Shown piece by piece: positions 1 through 7,241 of a DNA stretch of 17,208 bases. The notes under the pieces are model-generated. The model searched no databases. It was not told where the DNA came from and saw nothing but the letters and a program-made list of their open reading frames with translations. The DNA lies in contig DAVB01000006.1 in NCBI GenBank assembly GCA_002505455.1, forward strand, positions 1 through 17,208. The letters are read 5' to 3'. Position 1 is the first letter of the stretch. Every line of letters starts with the position of its first letter. Position numbers and translations under genes: made by a program. The DNA comes from Euryarchaeota archaeon UBA52 (GTDB taxonomy: Archaea; Thermoplasmatota; Poseidoniia; Poseidoniales; Thalassarchaeaceae).

Positions 1-1
1 G

Positions 2-460
2 GAGACATTCTCAAAGAAAGTTAAGAATCCAATCCGTTCCAAGTTGGCCCCATACTACGGGCCAAATCTCCAGCAGGAGGGGCTAATAGGCGGAGATGAC
101 GTTTTTGATCCGTGGTATCTAGAATCAGTAATAGAGTGCTCAGGAGGTACGCCTGTCAGGTATCCATATCGCACATCTTCAGCAGGAACGCCAGGGTTGT
201 TTTCAGAAGAGCAGACAGTATTGCGCCAATCAGCTACAATACTTTCGGAGGCCAAGGCCAATGGCGCTAAGATGCTTATCAGCGCATGCACGCTTTCCCA
301 CGGAGTTCTCGATATCTATCAGGGCAAGGCCTCTAGATCAACGGGATTGAATACGAATGTGCCTGTGGTACATCTCTCCGAATATGTTGCTTTCGTCACC
401 GGAAATTTCCCAAAAAGACTTGCGATGCTGAAAACCAGGCTCGCTGTAATCGGCGACTGA
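2..460 (+). CDS. CCG-domain protein, HdrB/SdhE-like, C-terminal part (partial, runs off left edge)
   Basis: The reading frame is open from base 2, so the gene starts upstream of the window; the TTG at 44 is internal, not a start. The visible ~152 residues resemble the C-terminal cysteine-rich (CCG) half of heterodisulfide reductase subunit B and of related succinate dehydrogenase E/GlpC-type subunits: an LAPYYGP segment where the family has YYGC, an ECSGGTPVRYPYRTSSAGTPG segment where it has the CCG motif, ISACTLSH where it has CPxC, and a PVVHLSEYVAFVTG tail. In HdrB these cysteines bind a noncubane [4Fe-4S] cluster; here nearly all are replaced (Pro, Ser-Ser, Ser). The fold looks kept but cluster binding by this half is doubtful. 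It ends 19 nt before the end of the convergent helicase gene. Family is fairly clear; substrate and partner are unknown. Confidence 0.7.
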   Translation, partial: ETFSKKVKNPIRSKLAPYYGPNLQQEGLIGGDDVFDPWYLESVIECSGGTPVRYPYRTSSAGTPGLFSEEQTVLRQSATILSEAKANGAKMLISACTLSHGVLDIYQGKASRSTGLNTNVPVVHLSEYVAFVTGNFPKRLAMLKTRLAVIGD

Positions 461-471
461 CCGCCCGAATC

Positions 472-476
472 AAAAA
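472..476 (-). terminator. possible T-run terminator of the helicase gene
   Basis: On the minus strand the helicase stop codon is followed after 3 nt by five consecutive T residues. Archaeal RNA polymerase commonly terminates at T-rich stretches. The run is short and lies in a 19-nt gap between two convergent genes, so this is a weak call. Confidence 0.3.
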
Positions 477-479
477 TCA

Positions 480-2231
480 TCATATCTTGAAATCTTCAAG
501 GCCGAACTGACCCCTGGGTCGGAATGATGAAGGATCCGCCAAAGGCGAAGACGAAGGCTCTTCCCCGATATCATCAACAGCTCTACTAGGATCCTCTTCG
601 TCCAATAGGACCGCAGCATGTCTCTCCTTCTCTTCCGAGATAAAGAACTCAGCTTTCACGAATTCCACACCCATGTCTACGGCGAAAGAATCGAGGAGGC
701 TGTAGTCTATAGGGCCACTGGCAAGCCCCCTTCTAGCTGAATGGATGGACCTTTTCATGGCCAACTCTCGACGCTGTGAGGCTGAGACTGCACCCTCGTC
801 CCTAGTCCCCTCTGCTATGAGAACAACAACATCGCCCTGCTTTCTTCTTCCGGTCCTTCCTCTTCTTTGAATTGTACGAGTTTCACTTCCGACCGGTTCG
901 TAGAAGATAACAAGATCCGCAGAGGGTATGTCTAGCCCCTCTTCTCCCACGGAAGTAGCAACTAGTACGTTGTAACGCCCCTCTCTGAATGAATTGATCG
1001 TCTCAATTTGCTCTCCTGAACTAAGTCCACTTTCTCCCCTGTTTGCCTGCCCGACGAATCTCACTGGATTAGCTCCGCTAATATCAGAAAGAGCCTGATG
1101 TATCGCCGAGACTGTATCTCTGTATGTTGCGAATATGATTATCTTGCCCCCTTTGTTTCTGCGTAGACGTTCAGCCACAAGCCTCCTGACGGAGCCGATC
1201 TTGGAGTGTACTTCGCCCATACTGTCAAGTTTTTCGATTAGCGATCTGATTCTCCGATCCTTGAGCAGATCCCTACTAGACTTCTTCTTCGAATCTGAGT
1301 CTACAGATTTCCTTCTCAGGAACTCCCTGGCCGCAGCGACTCCTTGAGATAGAAGATGATTAATCAGATGATTCAGAGTCATAGCCAGGGCTATTCGAGA
1401 CACAGAAGCATATCCAGTTCCATCTCCTCTTCTTATCGCGGACTGAGCACGTTCCATTGCACTAGACAGGCCAGCATATCCAATCGCCCCCTCATGCACA
1501 TACCTTCCCAGCCTACGCTCAACATCCACTATGCTTCGTTGCCATCCGCGTATGGGGGCTGCCAATTCAAGCAACTCGTTCGGGACGTCAACACGGATTT
1601 CAATAATATCCAAATCAGAGAGATATCCCTTCACCATTGGATCATTGGACGATCTCAGATGTATCCTATCTATCGAAAGTCTGCTGCATATTGAGCGAAC
1701 ATGGTCCCTGGAAAATCCCGGGCTCGCAGTCATCGCAAGAATCCTCCCCCCTCCATTCTTTATGTGAAGATCCGCGGATTGCGCCATTGCATGATTTCCG
1801 ACTGCGTGGTGAGCCTCGTCAAGAACCAGGAGGCTGATATCCGAGGGCACAACCAACCCGGACAAAACATCATTCCTGTAAATCTGGGGCGTAGTCACCA
1901 CAATTTTGGAGACTTTCCATACCTGTTCTCTCTTTCCTGAGGGGGTCGAACCCGTTAGAGAAACCGATTCAAAATTAGAAGCTAGCCATTCTGAGAAGGT
2001 TCTTTGATGTTGGTCAACCAATCCCACTGTGGGTGCTATGATCACTATAGCACCCTCACTCTTTTGAAGAGTTTCAGCGATCGCCATGGCCGCAACTGCT
2101 GTTTTTCCCCCTGCCGTCGGATAAACTAGAAGTGTCGATGACTGCAAGGATTCTGCAACGCCTTCAAGCTGATACGCACGAGCTTCGAGAAACCCTTCTC
2201 TCAGATTCGGGTGGACCACTCTGGGACACAT
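480..2231 (-). CDS. hef: Hef/FANCM-type superfamily 2 helicase, without nuclease domain
   Basis: The 583-residue protein has the motif set of the archaeal Hef (FANCM/MPH1-like) DNA helicase that remodels stalled replication forks and branched DNA: RAYQ at 18-21, Walker A PTAGGKT at 38-44, APTVGLVDQH at 66-75, DEAH at 138-141, TASPG at 168-172, then the second RecA domain with IIFATYRDT, ATSVGEEGLDIP and QRRGRTGR at 455-462. The insertion domain between the RecA folds (~180-350) is present. The ERCC4-type nuclease and HhH region found in full-length Hef is absent; the last ~40 residues are acidic and Ser/Pro-rich, ending in QFGLEDF (575-581), which resembles a PCNA-binding PIP box. An in-frame stop at 2259-2261 and a GAAGGA motif ahead of the ATG support this start. 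It converges with the CCG-domain gene and diverges from the ribosomal operon. Confidence 0.85.
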   Translation of the reverse strand: MCPRVVHPNLREGFLEARAYQLEGVAESLQSSTLLVYPTAGGKTAVAAMAIAETLQKSEGAIVIIAPTVGLVDQHQRTFSEWLASNFESVSLTGSTPSGKREQVWKVSKIVVTTPQIYRNDVLSGLVVPSDISLLVLDEAHHAVGNHAMAQSADLHIKNGGGRILAMTASPGFSRDHVRSICSRLSIDRIHLRSSNDPMVKGYLSDLDIIEIRVDVPNELLELAAPIRGWQRSIVDVERRLGRYVHEGAIGYAGLSSAMERAQSAIRRGDGTGYASVSRIALAMTLNHLINHLLSQGVAAAREFLRRKSVDSDSKKKSSRDLLKDRRIRSLIEKLDSMGEVHSKIGSVRRLVAERLRRNKGGKIIIFATYRDTVSAIHQALSDISGANPVRFVGQANRGESGLSSGEQIETINSFREGRYNVLVATSVGEEGLDIPSADLVIFYEPVGSETRTIQRRGRTGRRKQGDVVVLIAEGTRDEGAVSASQRRELAMKRSIHSARRGLASGPIDYSLLDSFAVDMGVEFVKAEFFISEEKERHAAVLLDEEDPSRAVDDIGEEPSSSPLADPSSFRPRGQFGLEDFKI

Positions 2232-2246
2232 ATTTGCAGGTCCTTC

Positions 2247-2260
2247 AGAACCACGGTTCT
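2247..2260. promoter_or_regulatory. 14-bp palindrome upstream of the helicase start
   Basis: AGAACC-AC-GGTTCT is a perfect 6-bp inverted repeat with a 2-nt spacer, ending 16 nt before the helicase start codon in the divergent intergenic region. It could be an operator for a dimeric repressor, or a small hairpin in the helicase mRNA leader. No binding protein can be named. Confidence 0.3.
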
Positions 2261-2316
2261 AAAGCATTCCAATCGAGTTATGTCTAGCCTAATTGATATT
2301 GGCGCCATCCGATTCT

Positions 2317-2324
2317 TTCATAAA
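2317..2324 (+). promoter_or_regulatory. candidate TATA element for the ribosomal operon
   Basis: The sequence TTCATAAA lies in an AT-rich patch of the otherwise GC-richer intergenic region and could act as a TATA box, placing transcription start near 2345 and giving a leader of about 170 nt ahead of uL3. A second AT-rich patch, AATTGATATT at 2291-2300, is an alternative. Both are guesses from composition and position only. Confidence 0.2.
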
Positions 2325-2346
2325 CGGAAGGCAGGTCGCAAGCCCG

Positions 2347-2466
2347 CTCGTAACGAGGAGTACCAGACACCACAGGGCTCTGTGAACGCATCCCAAGGCT
2401 GTCGAACCCCACTCGGGGGTCGCATGCCGGTGTCACGGTCCTCTCCGTTCGCTACGGGTCCGGTGC
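2347..2466 (+). promoter_or_regulatory. structured leader of the uL3 operon: consecutive predicted hairpins
   Basis: Four stem-loops can be drawn by eye. They are CTCG/CGAG (2347-2357, loop TAA); CACAG/CTGTG (2371-2384, loop GGCT); an 8-position stem with one mismatch (2403-2422, CGAACCCC with GGGGGTCG, loop ACTC); and a bulged stem GCA-CCGG/CCGG-TGC (2422-2466) enclosing ACGG/CCGT. This is more structure than expected in a plain spacer and suggests an mRNA leader or small RNA that may act in feedback control of the operon. No known RNA family was recognised, and no tRNA, SRP RNA or RNase P RNA signature is visible. Confidence 0.4.
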
Positions 2467-2514
2467 AGGCCGTTTAGGCGGTTCTGCGGCGGTTATGAAA
2501 AAGGAGACCTGAAT

Positions 2515-3591
2515 ATGGCCGACAAGCACCGACCACGCCGTGGTAGCATGGGCTTTAGCCCGCGAAAGCGAGCTAATCGACCATATGGAACCATAACGGC
2601 ATGGCCCGAAGTTCCTGCAGACAGCATACGCGTCCAAGGTTTCGCCGGTTGGAAAGCCGGCATGACACACGTTCTTGTCCGCAATACAAATCCAACATCA
2701 ACCAGCGCAGGCCAAGAAGTCAGAAAAGCAGTTACTGTAGTCGAAACCCCTCCGATGAAGATTCTTGGCGTACGCGGGTATGTGATGGACCCATACGGCC
2801 TTCGAACTTCTGGAGAGGTTTGGTGCGAACCAGATGACCTTCCAAACGGGATCACCCCAAGACTAGCCAATTCGACTCGTGGAGAGAGGGATGCTTCGGA
2901 GGGTCGCAAGCCCGCCAAGCGAGCCGGAAGAATACCCAAGAGAACCTCAGGATTCAACCAAGCAGCCTATGATGCACTCCTTGCGAGCGAACTCATCGAA
3001 GTTCGGATAATCGCAGCAACACAGCCACAATTGGTCAGCGGCACTTCGAGCAAAACGGCCGAGATCATGGAACTCAATCTTGTCGGAGGAACAACCTCTG
3101 AGAAATTGGAATGGGCCCGTGAAAGATTGGGGTCCGAGATAACAATCGATGATGTCTGGGAAGACGGTCAGGAGATCGACGTAATAGGAATCACGAAAGG
3201 TAAGGGTTTCCAAGGATCCGTCAAGCGATGGGGCGTGAAATTGCTCAGCCATAAGAACAGCAAGAGACGACGCCAAGCAGGCAATCTTGGAGACTTCGGA
3301 ACGGGCTATGTGCGTTCTACAGTGCCTCAGGCAGGCCAAGTCGGCTACCATCAAAGAACTGAACTCAATAAGCGCCTGCTGCGGATATCTAACCCTGAGA
3401 GCAATGAGATAACTCCTGCAGGCGGCTTCCTGAACTACGGAGAGGTTCGGAACTCGTACGTCCTTGTTCAAGGGAGCCTTCCAGGCCCAGCAAAGCGACT
3501 CCTTCGTCTCCGAGACCCTATCCGTCCAAGGAAAAATGCCCATCCCGTAGATCTGGCTTATGTGAGTACGGCATCCAAGCAGGGAGTGTGA
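2515..3591 (+). CDS. rpl3: Large subunit ribosomal protein uL3
   Basis: uL3 of the 50S subunit binds near the 23S rRNA 3' domain and reaches the peptidyl transferase centre. The 358-residue product has the archaeal/eukaryotic form: N-terminal HRPRRGSMGFSPRKRA, an internal FAGWKAGMTHV segment, and the hallmark GITKGKGFQGSVKRWG near 225-239. A basic stretch around residues 124-145 (GRKPAKRAGRIPKR) is somewhat longer than I expect for the family. The start is set by a strong AAGGAGA ribosome binding site at 2501-2507. This is the first gene of the operon, preceded by a structured leader, so its leader is the likely control point for the whole cluster. Confidence 0.97.
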   Translation: MADKHRPRRGSMGFSPRKRANRPYGTITAWPEVPADSIRVQGFAGWKAGMTHVLVRNTNPTSTSAGQEVRKAVTVVETPPMKILGVRGYVMDPYGLRTSGEVWCEPDDLPNGITPRLANSTRGERDASEGRKPAKRAGRIPKRTSGFNQAAYDALLASELIEVRIIAATQPQLVSGTSSKTAEIMELNLVGGTTSEKLEWARERLGSEITIDDVWEDGQEIDVIGITKGKGFQGSVKRWGVKLLSHKNSKRRRQAGNLGDFGTGYVRSTVPQAGQVGYHQRTELNKRLLRISNPESNEITPAGGFLNYGEVRNSYVLVQGSLPGPAKRLLRLRDPIRPRKNAHPVDLAYVSTASKQGV

Positions 3592-3595
3592 TTGA

Positions 3596-4474
3596 ATGAA
3601 GGCTACCTCATACTCTCTAAACAATGAAATCTCACAGATAGAGGTTGATGCAGGCCTACTTTCCGAGACCTATGAGGTTTCAGTAAAGGACGGGTCGAAA
3701 GTCGAACTGCCCGAATCATTCTCATCCGATATCCGCGAAGATATGGTGAAGGACGCAGTCCATTCATCAAGAGCAAATAGGCGGCAACCCTACGGACATA
3801 GAACACACGGCGGCAAGAGAGCCCCACAAGCTGGAATGAAGCATTCTGTAGAATGGTGGGGCAAGGGTCGAGGCGTTTCTAGAATCATGAGGAAGACGGG
3901 TCAGAGAACAGCAGCTCAAAACCCTCACACTAGAGGAGGCAGGAGAGCACATGGCCCCCTCGTAGAGAAAGATTGGACTATGAAATTTAATGCCAAGCAG
4001 AAGAGAATCGCTAGAGATTCCGCTATCGCAGCAACCTGCAACGCTGAAATCGTCGCATCCAGGGGTCACAGATTCGACGAATCGCTCAGATTCCCAATAA
4101 TAATCGACAAGTACACCGAGGTCAAAGATGGCGAAACAGAAGCCCACGATCCCGAATCAATCCCTCTCGTACATGCAACAAGGAAATTCGTTGCTATGAT
4201 GCAAGGGCTAGGGCTAGGTGACGATCTGGAAAGGGCCAAGAACGGTCGCTCAATACGCGCTGGAAAGGGCAAGATGAGGGGCCGAAGAAGAAGGACTCCG
4301 AAATCAGTCCTACTGGTGGTATCACAAACGGGAATGCTCTCCAAAGCGGCCCGAAACATACCTGGAGTCGATGTTGTCGCTGCAAGGGACCTGTGCGCAG
4401 AAGACCTCGCACCGGGAGGAGACATTGGACGCCTAACCGTTTGGACCAAGAAGGCAATAGGGGAGATGAGGTGA
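3596..4474 (+). CDS. rpl4: Large subunit ribosomal protein uL4
   Basis: uL4 helps assemble the 50S subunit and its extended loop lines the peptide exit tunnel. The 292-residue protein has the archaeal/eukaryotic signature: SSRANRRQPYGHRTHGGKRAP near 60 onward, the tunnel loop region WGKGRGVSRIMRKTGQRTA, and a C-terminal half with GKGKMRGRRRRTPKSVLLVV and a closing LTVWTKKAI segment. It begins 4 nt after the uL3 stop, with a GGGAG motif overlapping the end of uL3, so translation is probably coupled. Its stop codon is embedded in the ribosome binding site of the next gene. Confidence 0.97.
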   Translation: MKATSYSLNNEISQIEVDAGLLSETYEVSVKDGSKVELPESFSSDIREDMVKDAVHSSRANRRQPYGHRTHGGKRAPQAGMKHSVEWWGKGRGVSRIMRKTGQRTAAQNPHTRGGRRAHGPLVEKDWTMKFNAKQKRIARDSAIAATCNAEIVASRGHRFDESLRFPIIIDKYTEVKDGETEAHDPESIPLVHATRKFVAMMQGLGLGDDLERAKNGRSIRAGKGKMRGRRRRTPKSVLLVVSQTGMLSKAARNIPGVDVVAARDLCAEDLAPGGDIGRLTVWTKKAIGEMR

Positions 4475-4479
4475 ATTCA

Positions 4480-4770
4480 ATGGTCGACCCTTACGCAGTA
4501 ATACAAATGCCTTGGATCACAGAGAAGACTCTCGATGCCAGGAGAATCTCTGATGGCGACGATCCACGTCAGCAGAATAGCAACAGACTCGAGTTCATCG
4601 TAAGGCGCGAGTCAACAAAGCCACAGATCAAAGAAGCAGTCGAGACCCTCCTAGACGTAAAAGTCTCGAAGGTCAACACACGGATTACGAGAACAGGCAA
4701 GCACGCCAGTGTTCGTCTCGCAGAAGGTTACGATGCAGAAGAAGCAGCATTGAAACTAGGAGCATTCTGA
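4480..4770 (+). CDS. rpl23: Large subunit ribosomal protein uL23
   Basis: uL23 sits at the exit of the peptide tunnel and is a docking site for the signal recognition particle and SecY. The 96-residue product shows PWITEKTLDARR, the LEFIVRRESTKPQIKEAVETLLDV core and VSKVNTRITRTGKHASVRL, normal for the family. The frame is open further upstream, but GAGGTG at 4468-4473 is placed 6 nt before the ATG at 4480, which I take as the start; GTG 4471 lies inside that site and would add only three residues. Confidence 0.95.
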   Translation: MVDPYAVIQMPWITEKTLDARRISDGDDPRQQNSNRLEFIVRRESTKPQIKEAVETLLDVKVSKVNTRITRTGKHASVRLAEGYDAEEAALKLGAF

Positions 4771-4782
4771 GGAGGTATATCC

Positions 4783-5499
4783 ATGGGCAAGAGAACACGT
4801 TCACAACGAAGAGGATCAAGCCCCAAGAACAGGGTTGCAAGCCATCGATTCCCTGCTGCCAACTCTCTACCAAGGGTTTCTGAGCAGATGGCAGAGGTTG
4901 TCGATCTCGTGCATAGCCCTGCCCACACAGCCCCCCTCGCAAAGATTCGCTTCGAAGATGGAAGCGTAGGCCACATGGGCGCGCCAGACGGGATAAGCAT
5001 CGGACAGCAACTCGCATTCTCTTCCAAGGTAAGCCTCAGGCCAGGCAACGTCACCATACTGGAGAAGATCCCCGAGGGAACTCCAGTTTGCAATGTCGAA
5101 GCACGTCCAGGCGATGGTGGGAAGTTCGCCAGATCAGGCGGAAACTCAGCTTTTGTCGACACTCGTATGGGCGATAAGGTCAGAGTACGCCTGCCAAGTG
5201 GCCGTCTGAAAGACCTGCCATCTTCATGCAGAGCCACAATAGGGGTTCTCGCGGGCCACGGCAGGACAGAGAAGCCAATCATGAAGGCTGGTGCTGCACA
5301 CAAGCGTGCCAAGGCACGAGGGAAATTATACCCGACAGTGAGCGGCGTTGCAATGAATCCAGTAGACCATCCCCACGGAGGCGGAAACCATCAGGCAGTC
5401 CACGGGCCAAACTCTGTTCCAAGAACTGCTCCACCAGGGCAGAAAGTCGGACATATCGCGCCTAGGAGAACCGGTCGCGGAAGGGTAAGGAAGGAGTGA
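4783..5499 (+). CDS. rpl2: Large subunit ribosomal protein uL2
   Basis: uL2 is one of the most conserved 50S proteins, needed for subunit association and for the peptidyl transferase centre. The 238-residue product has the family hallmark NPVDHPHGGGNHQ, whose histidines (H196, H198) correspond to the functionally important histidine region near the active centre. The C-terminus RRTGRGRVRKE is basic as expected. GGAGGT at 4771-4776 directly follows the uL23 stop and fixes the ATG. Length is typical for archaea. Confidence 0.97.
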   Translation: MGKRTRSQRRGSSPKNRVASHRFPAANSLPRVSEQMAEVVDLVHSPAHTAPLAKIRFEDGSVGHMGAPDGISIGQQLAFSSKVSLRPGNVTILEKIPEGTPVCNVEARPGDGGKFARSGGNSAFVDTRMGDKVRVRLPSGRLKDLPSSCRATIGVLAGHGRTEKPIMKAGAAHKRAKARGKLYPTVSGVAMNPVDHPHGGGNHQAVHGPNSVPRTAPPGQKVGHIAPRRTGRGRVRKE

Positions 5500-5508
5500 G
5501 GCATTGGC

Positions 5509-6000
5509 ATGGCACGATCTAAGAAAGTATTCCGCTCCCCGAAACTTGCCCGTAGACAGGCAAGAAAGCGACGGTCAACAGTCGCCGAGCGTCGCAAGAA
5601 AGAATTCCTATGGCGAGGATACACCATGGATGAGTTGAAAGAAATCCCTCTTTACCCTCCAGAAAGCGATCCAGATGCCCTTAGCATTGTAGCATTGCTG
5701 CCCGCCAGAGCCAGGAGGTCCTATGCGAGAGGCCTTTCCGAGGAATGCGAGAAGCTATTGCACAAATTCGATTCGAAAAATGGTATGATAAAGACACATT
5801 GCAGGAGCATGTACATCGTGCCTTCCATGGTGGGAAGAACCGTTGGAATACACAATGGCAGAGAGTTTGTCAAGGTAGAAATCCAACCAGAGATGATCGG
5901 GCACGCAATGGGGGAATACGCCCCTACTCGAAAGTCAGTCAAGCATACAGGGCCCGGTGTGGGTGCAACAAGGTCTTCCAAGCATGTGGCGTTGAAGTGA
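5509..6000 (+). CDS. rps19: Small subunit ribosomal protein uS19
   Basis: uS19 sits in the head of the 30S subunit near the A-site finger and binds 16S rRNA. The 163-residue protein carries a strongly basic N-terminal stretch (KLARRQARKRRSTVAERRKK), then WRGYTMDELKEIPL, and the core HCRSMYIVPSMVGRTVGIHNGRE. It ends with MGEYAPTRKSVKHTGPGVGATRSSK. The N-terminus makes it slightly long for an archaeal uS19. The ATG follows the GGAG motif at the end of uL2; the stop is fused with the next ribosome binding site as TGAGGTGA. Confidence 0.97.
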   Translation: MARSKKVFRSPKLARRQARKRRSTVAERRKKEFLWRGYTMDELKEIPLYPPESDPDALSIVALLPARARRSYARGLSEECEKLLHKFDSKNGMIKTHCRSMYIVPSMVGRTVGIHNGREFVKVEIQPEMIGHAMGEYAPTRKSVKHTGPGVGATRSSKHVALK

Positions 6001-6010
6001 GGTGAAAATA

Positions 6011-6535
6011 ATGAGCAGAAATCAGGGGCAACCTCAGAGCGGATATACCCAACTGCTTGAGGGATCTTTCCTCGCAACGGCAAGAGCAGTCAATGTTGAC
6101 GTACATCACAAGCACTGCTACCACATTGCCAAGTTCATACGTGGAAAGACCACCGTTCAGGCCATCGATTACTTGGAGCGCGTAATGCGTAAGCAGGATG
6201 CGATTCCCTACACCCGACGTTCTAGAAAGGGCAAGGGAGGCAATACAATGGCAGGCCACAGGAAAGGCAAGATGGGACCAGGCGCCTATCCCTATAAGGC
6301 CTCCAGAGAGTTTATTCGTCTGATTAACAGTGCTATGGACAATGCAAGGCAAAGGTACGATACCATCGATCCTGATGAGATGGTGATAACTCACGTGGCC
6401 GCCCACAGGGGGCAAATATCGCGAGGGTTCCGTCCAAGAGCAAGAGGGAGAGCAACTCCAAAGAATCACTATCAAGTCAATCTAGAGATTTTCATCGAGC
6501 ACTTTGGCGAAGAAGTTGAGGAAGACGAGTTCTGA
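6011..6535 (+). CDS. rpl22: Large subunit ribosomal protein uL22
   Basis: uL22 contacts all 23S domains, and its long hairpin lines the peptide exit tunnel. The 174-residue product has the conserved AVNVDVHHKHCYHIAKFIRG region, the MGPGAYPYKASREFIRLI segment and the basic tunnel hairpin ISRGFRPRARGRATP, ending in an acidic tail (EEVEEDEF). The frame is open from a GTG at 6002, but that GTG lies inside the GAGGTG ribosome binding site (5999-6004), so the ATG at 6011 is the start. Confidence 0.96.
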   Translation: MSRNQGQPQSGYTQLLEGSFLATARAVNVDVHHKHCYHIAKFIRGKTTVQAIDYLERVMRKQDAIPYTRRSRKGKGGNTMAGHRKGKMGPGAYPYKASREFIRLINSAMDNARQRYDTIDPDEMVITHVAAHRGQISRGFRPRARGRATPKNHYQVNLEIFIEHFGEEVEEDEF

Positions 6536-6544
6536 GGAATTAAT

Positions 6545-7240
6545 ATGGCAAAGCAGAACACAATCCGTAAGACAATTCACAGAAATGTCGAGCGTCAGCT
6601 AGTCAAGGAGTACCTGCTCAGGGAAACTGAGCGTGCAGGCTATGGCGGCCTCAAATTCAATAGGACTCCTGAAGGAACAGAGGTAACCATCCAAGCCGAG
6701 ATGGTTGGACGAGTGTATGGTCGAAGGGGGAAGACTATCCGTGAACTGAACGACCGTCTTAGAAATGACTTTGATCTATTCCAGCCACAACTCCAAGTCG
6801 AGGAGATCGAAGAACCGAGGCTTAACCCACAGGTCATGGCCAGCCGTCTTGCTAGCTCACTAGAGCGAGGCTGGTTCTTCAGAAGAGCAGGTCACGGCAC
6901 TGTCCAGAACATCATGGATGCCGGTGCAAGGGGATGCTTAGTCATCTTGAGCGGCAAGATATCCGGTGCAAGACACAGGGTCCAGAAGTTCCAGAAAGGA
7001 CACATCAAGTATTGCGGGCAAGTAGCTCTAGATGTCATGGATAGCGGTTTTGCAACTGCCGTCAAGAAGCTTGGAACAGTCGGTTGCACAGTACGAATAA
7101 TGCGCCCAGGCACTCGATTGCCACATGAAATCATCATACGTGAGAGAGCCGAGGCAGGATTGCCACCCGTTGTCGAAGACGTCGCATGGAATACAGAGGA
7201 GCAGGGCAACGCTCCCAAATCTGCAGGGGAGGAGGAGTGA
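6545..7240 (+). CDS. rps3: Small subunit ribosomal protein uS3
   Basis: uS3 lies at the mRNA entry channel of the 30S subunit. The 231-residue product has an N-terminal KH type II domain with the GRRG loop at 59-62 (MVGRVYGRRGKTIRELNDRL) and a C-terminal domain with RRAGHGTVQNIMDAGARGC and SGKISGARHRVQKFQKG. The last ~25 residues are an acidic, probably disordered tail (EEQGNAPKSAGEEE). The ribosome binding site (GAGGA at the end of uL22) is weaker than those of its neighbours. Confidence 0.97.
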   Translation: MAKQNTIRKTIHRNVERQLVKEYLLRETERAGYGGLKFNRTPEGTEVTIQAEMVGRVYGRRGKTIRELNDRLRNDFDLFQPQLQVEEIEEPRLNPQVMASRLASSLERGWFFRRAGHGTVQNIMDAGARGCLVILSGKISGARHRVQKFQKGHIKYCGQVALDVMDSGFATAVKKLGTVGCTVRIMRPGTRLPHEIIIRERAEAGLPPVVEDVAWNTEEQGNAPKSAGEEE

Positions 7241-7241
7241 T

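Noticed and set aside
2331..2470. Possible tRNA or known structured RNA in the uL3 leader
   Set aside because: No T-loop TTCRANN with matching 5-bp stems, no acceptor stem, and no SRP or RNase P RNA core motifs were found on either strand.
2280..2477. Small + strand ORF (65 residues from ATG 2280, or 88 from an earlier start) between the helicase and uL3
   Set aside because: No ribosome binding site before the ATG, no recognisable protein family, and the segment is better explained by its series of RNA hairpins.
2947..3624. Long minus-strand ORF (225 codons) opposite uL3
   Set aside because: Lies antisense to a certain uL3 gene, resembles no known family, and has no suitable context; it is a mirror of the coding strand composition.
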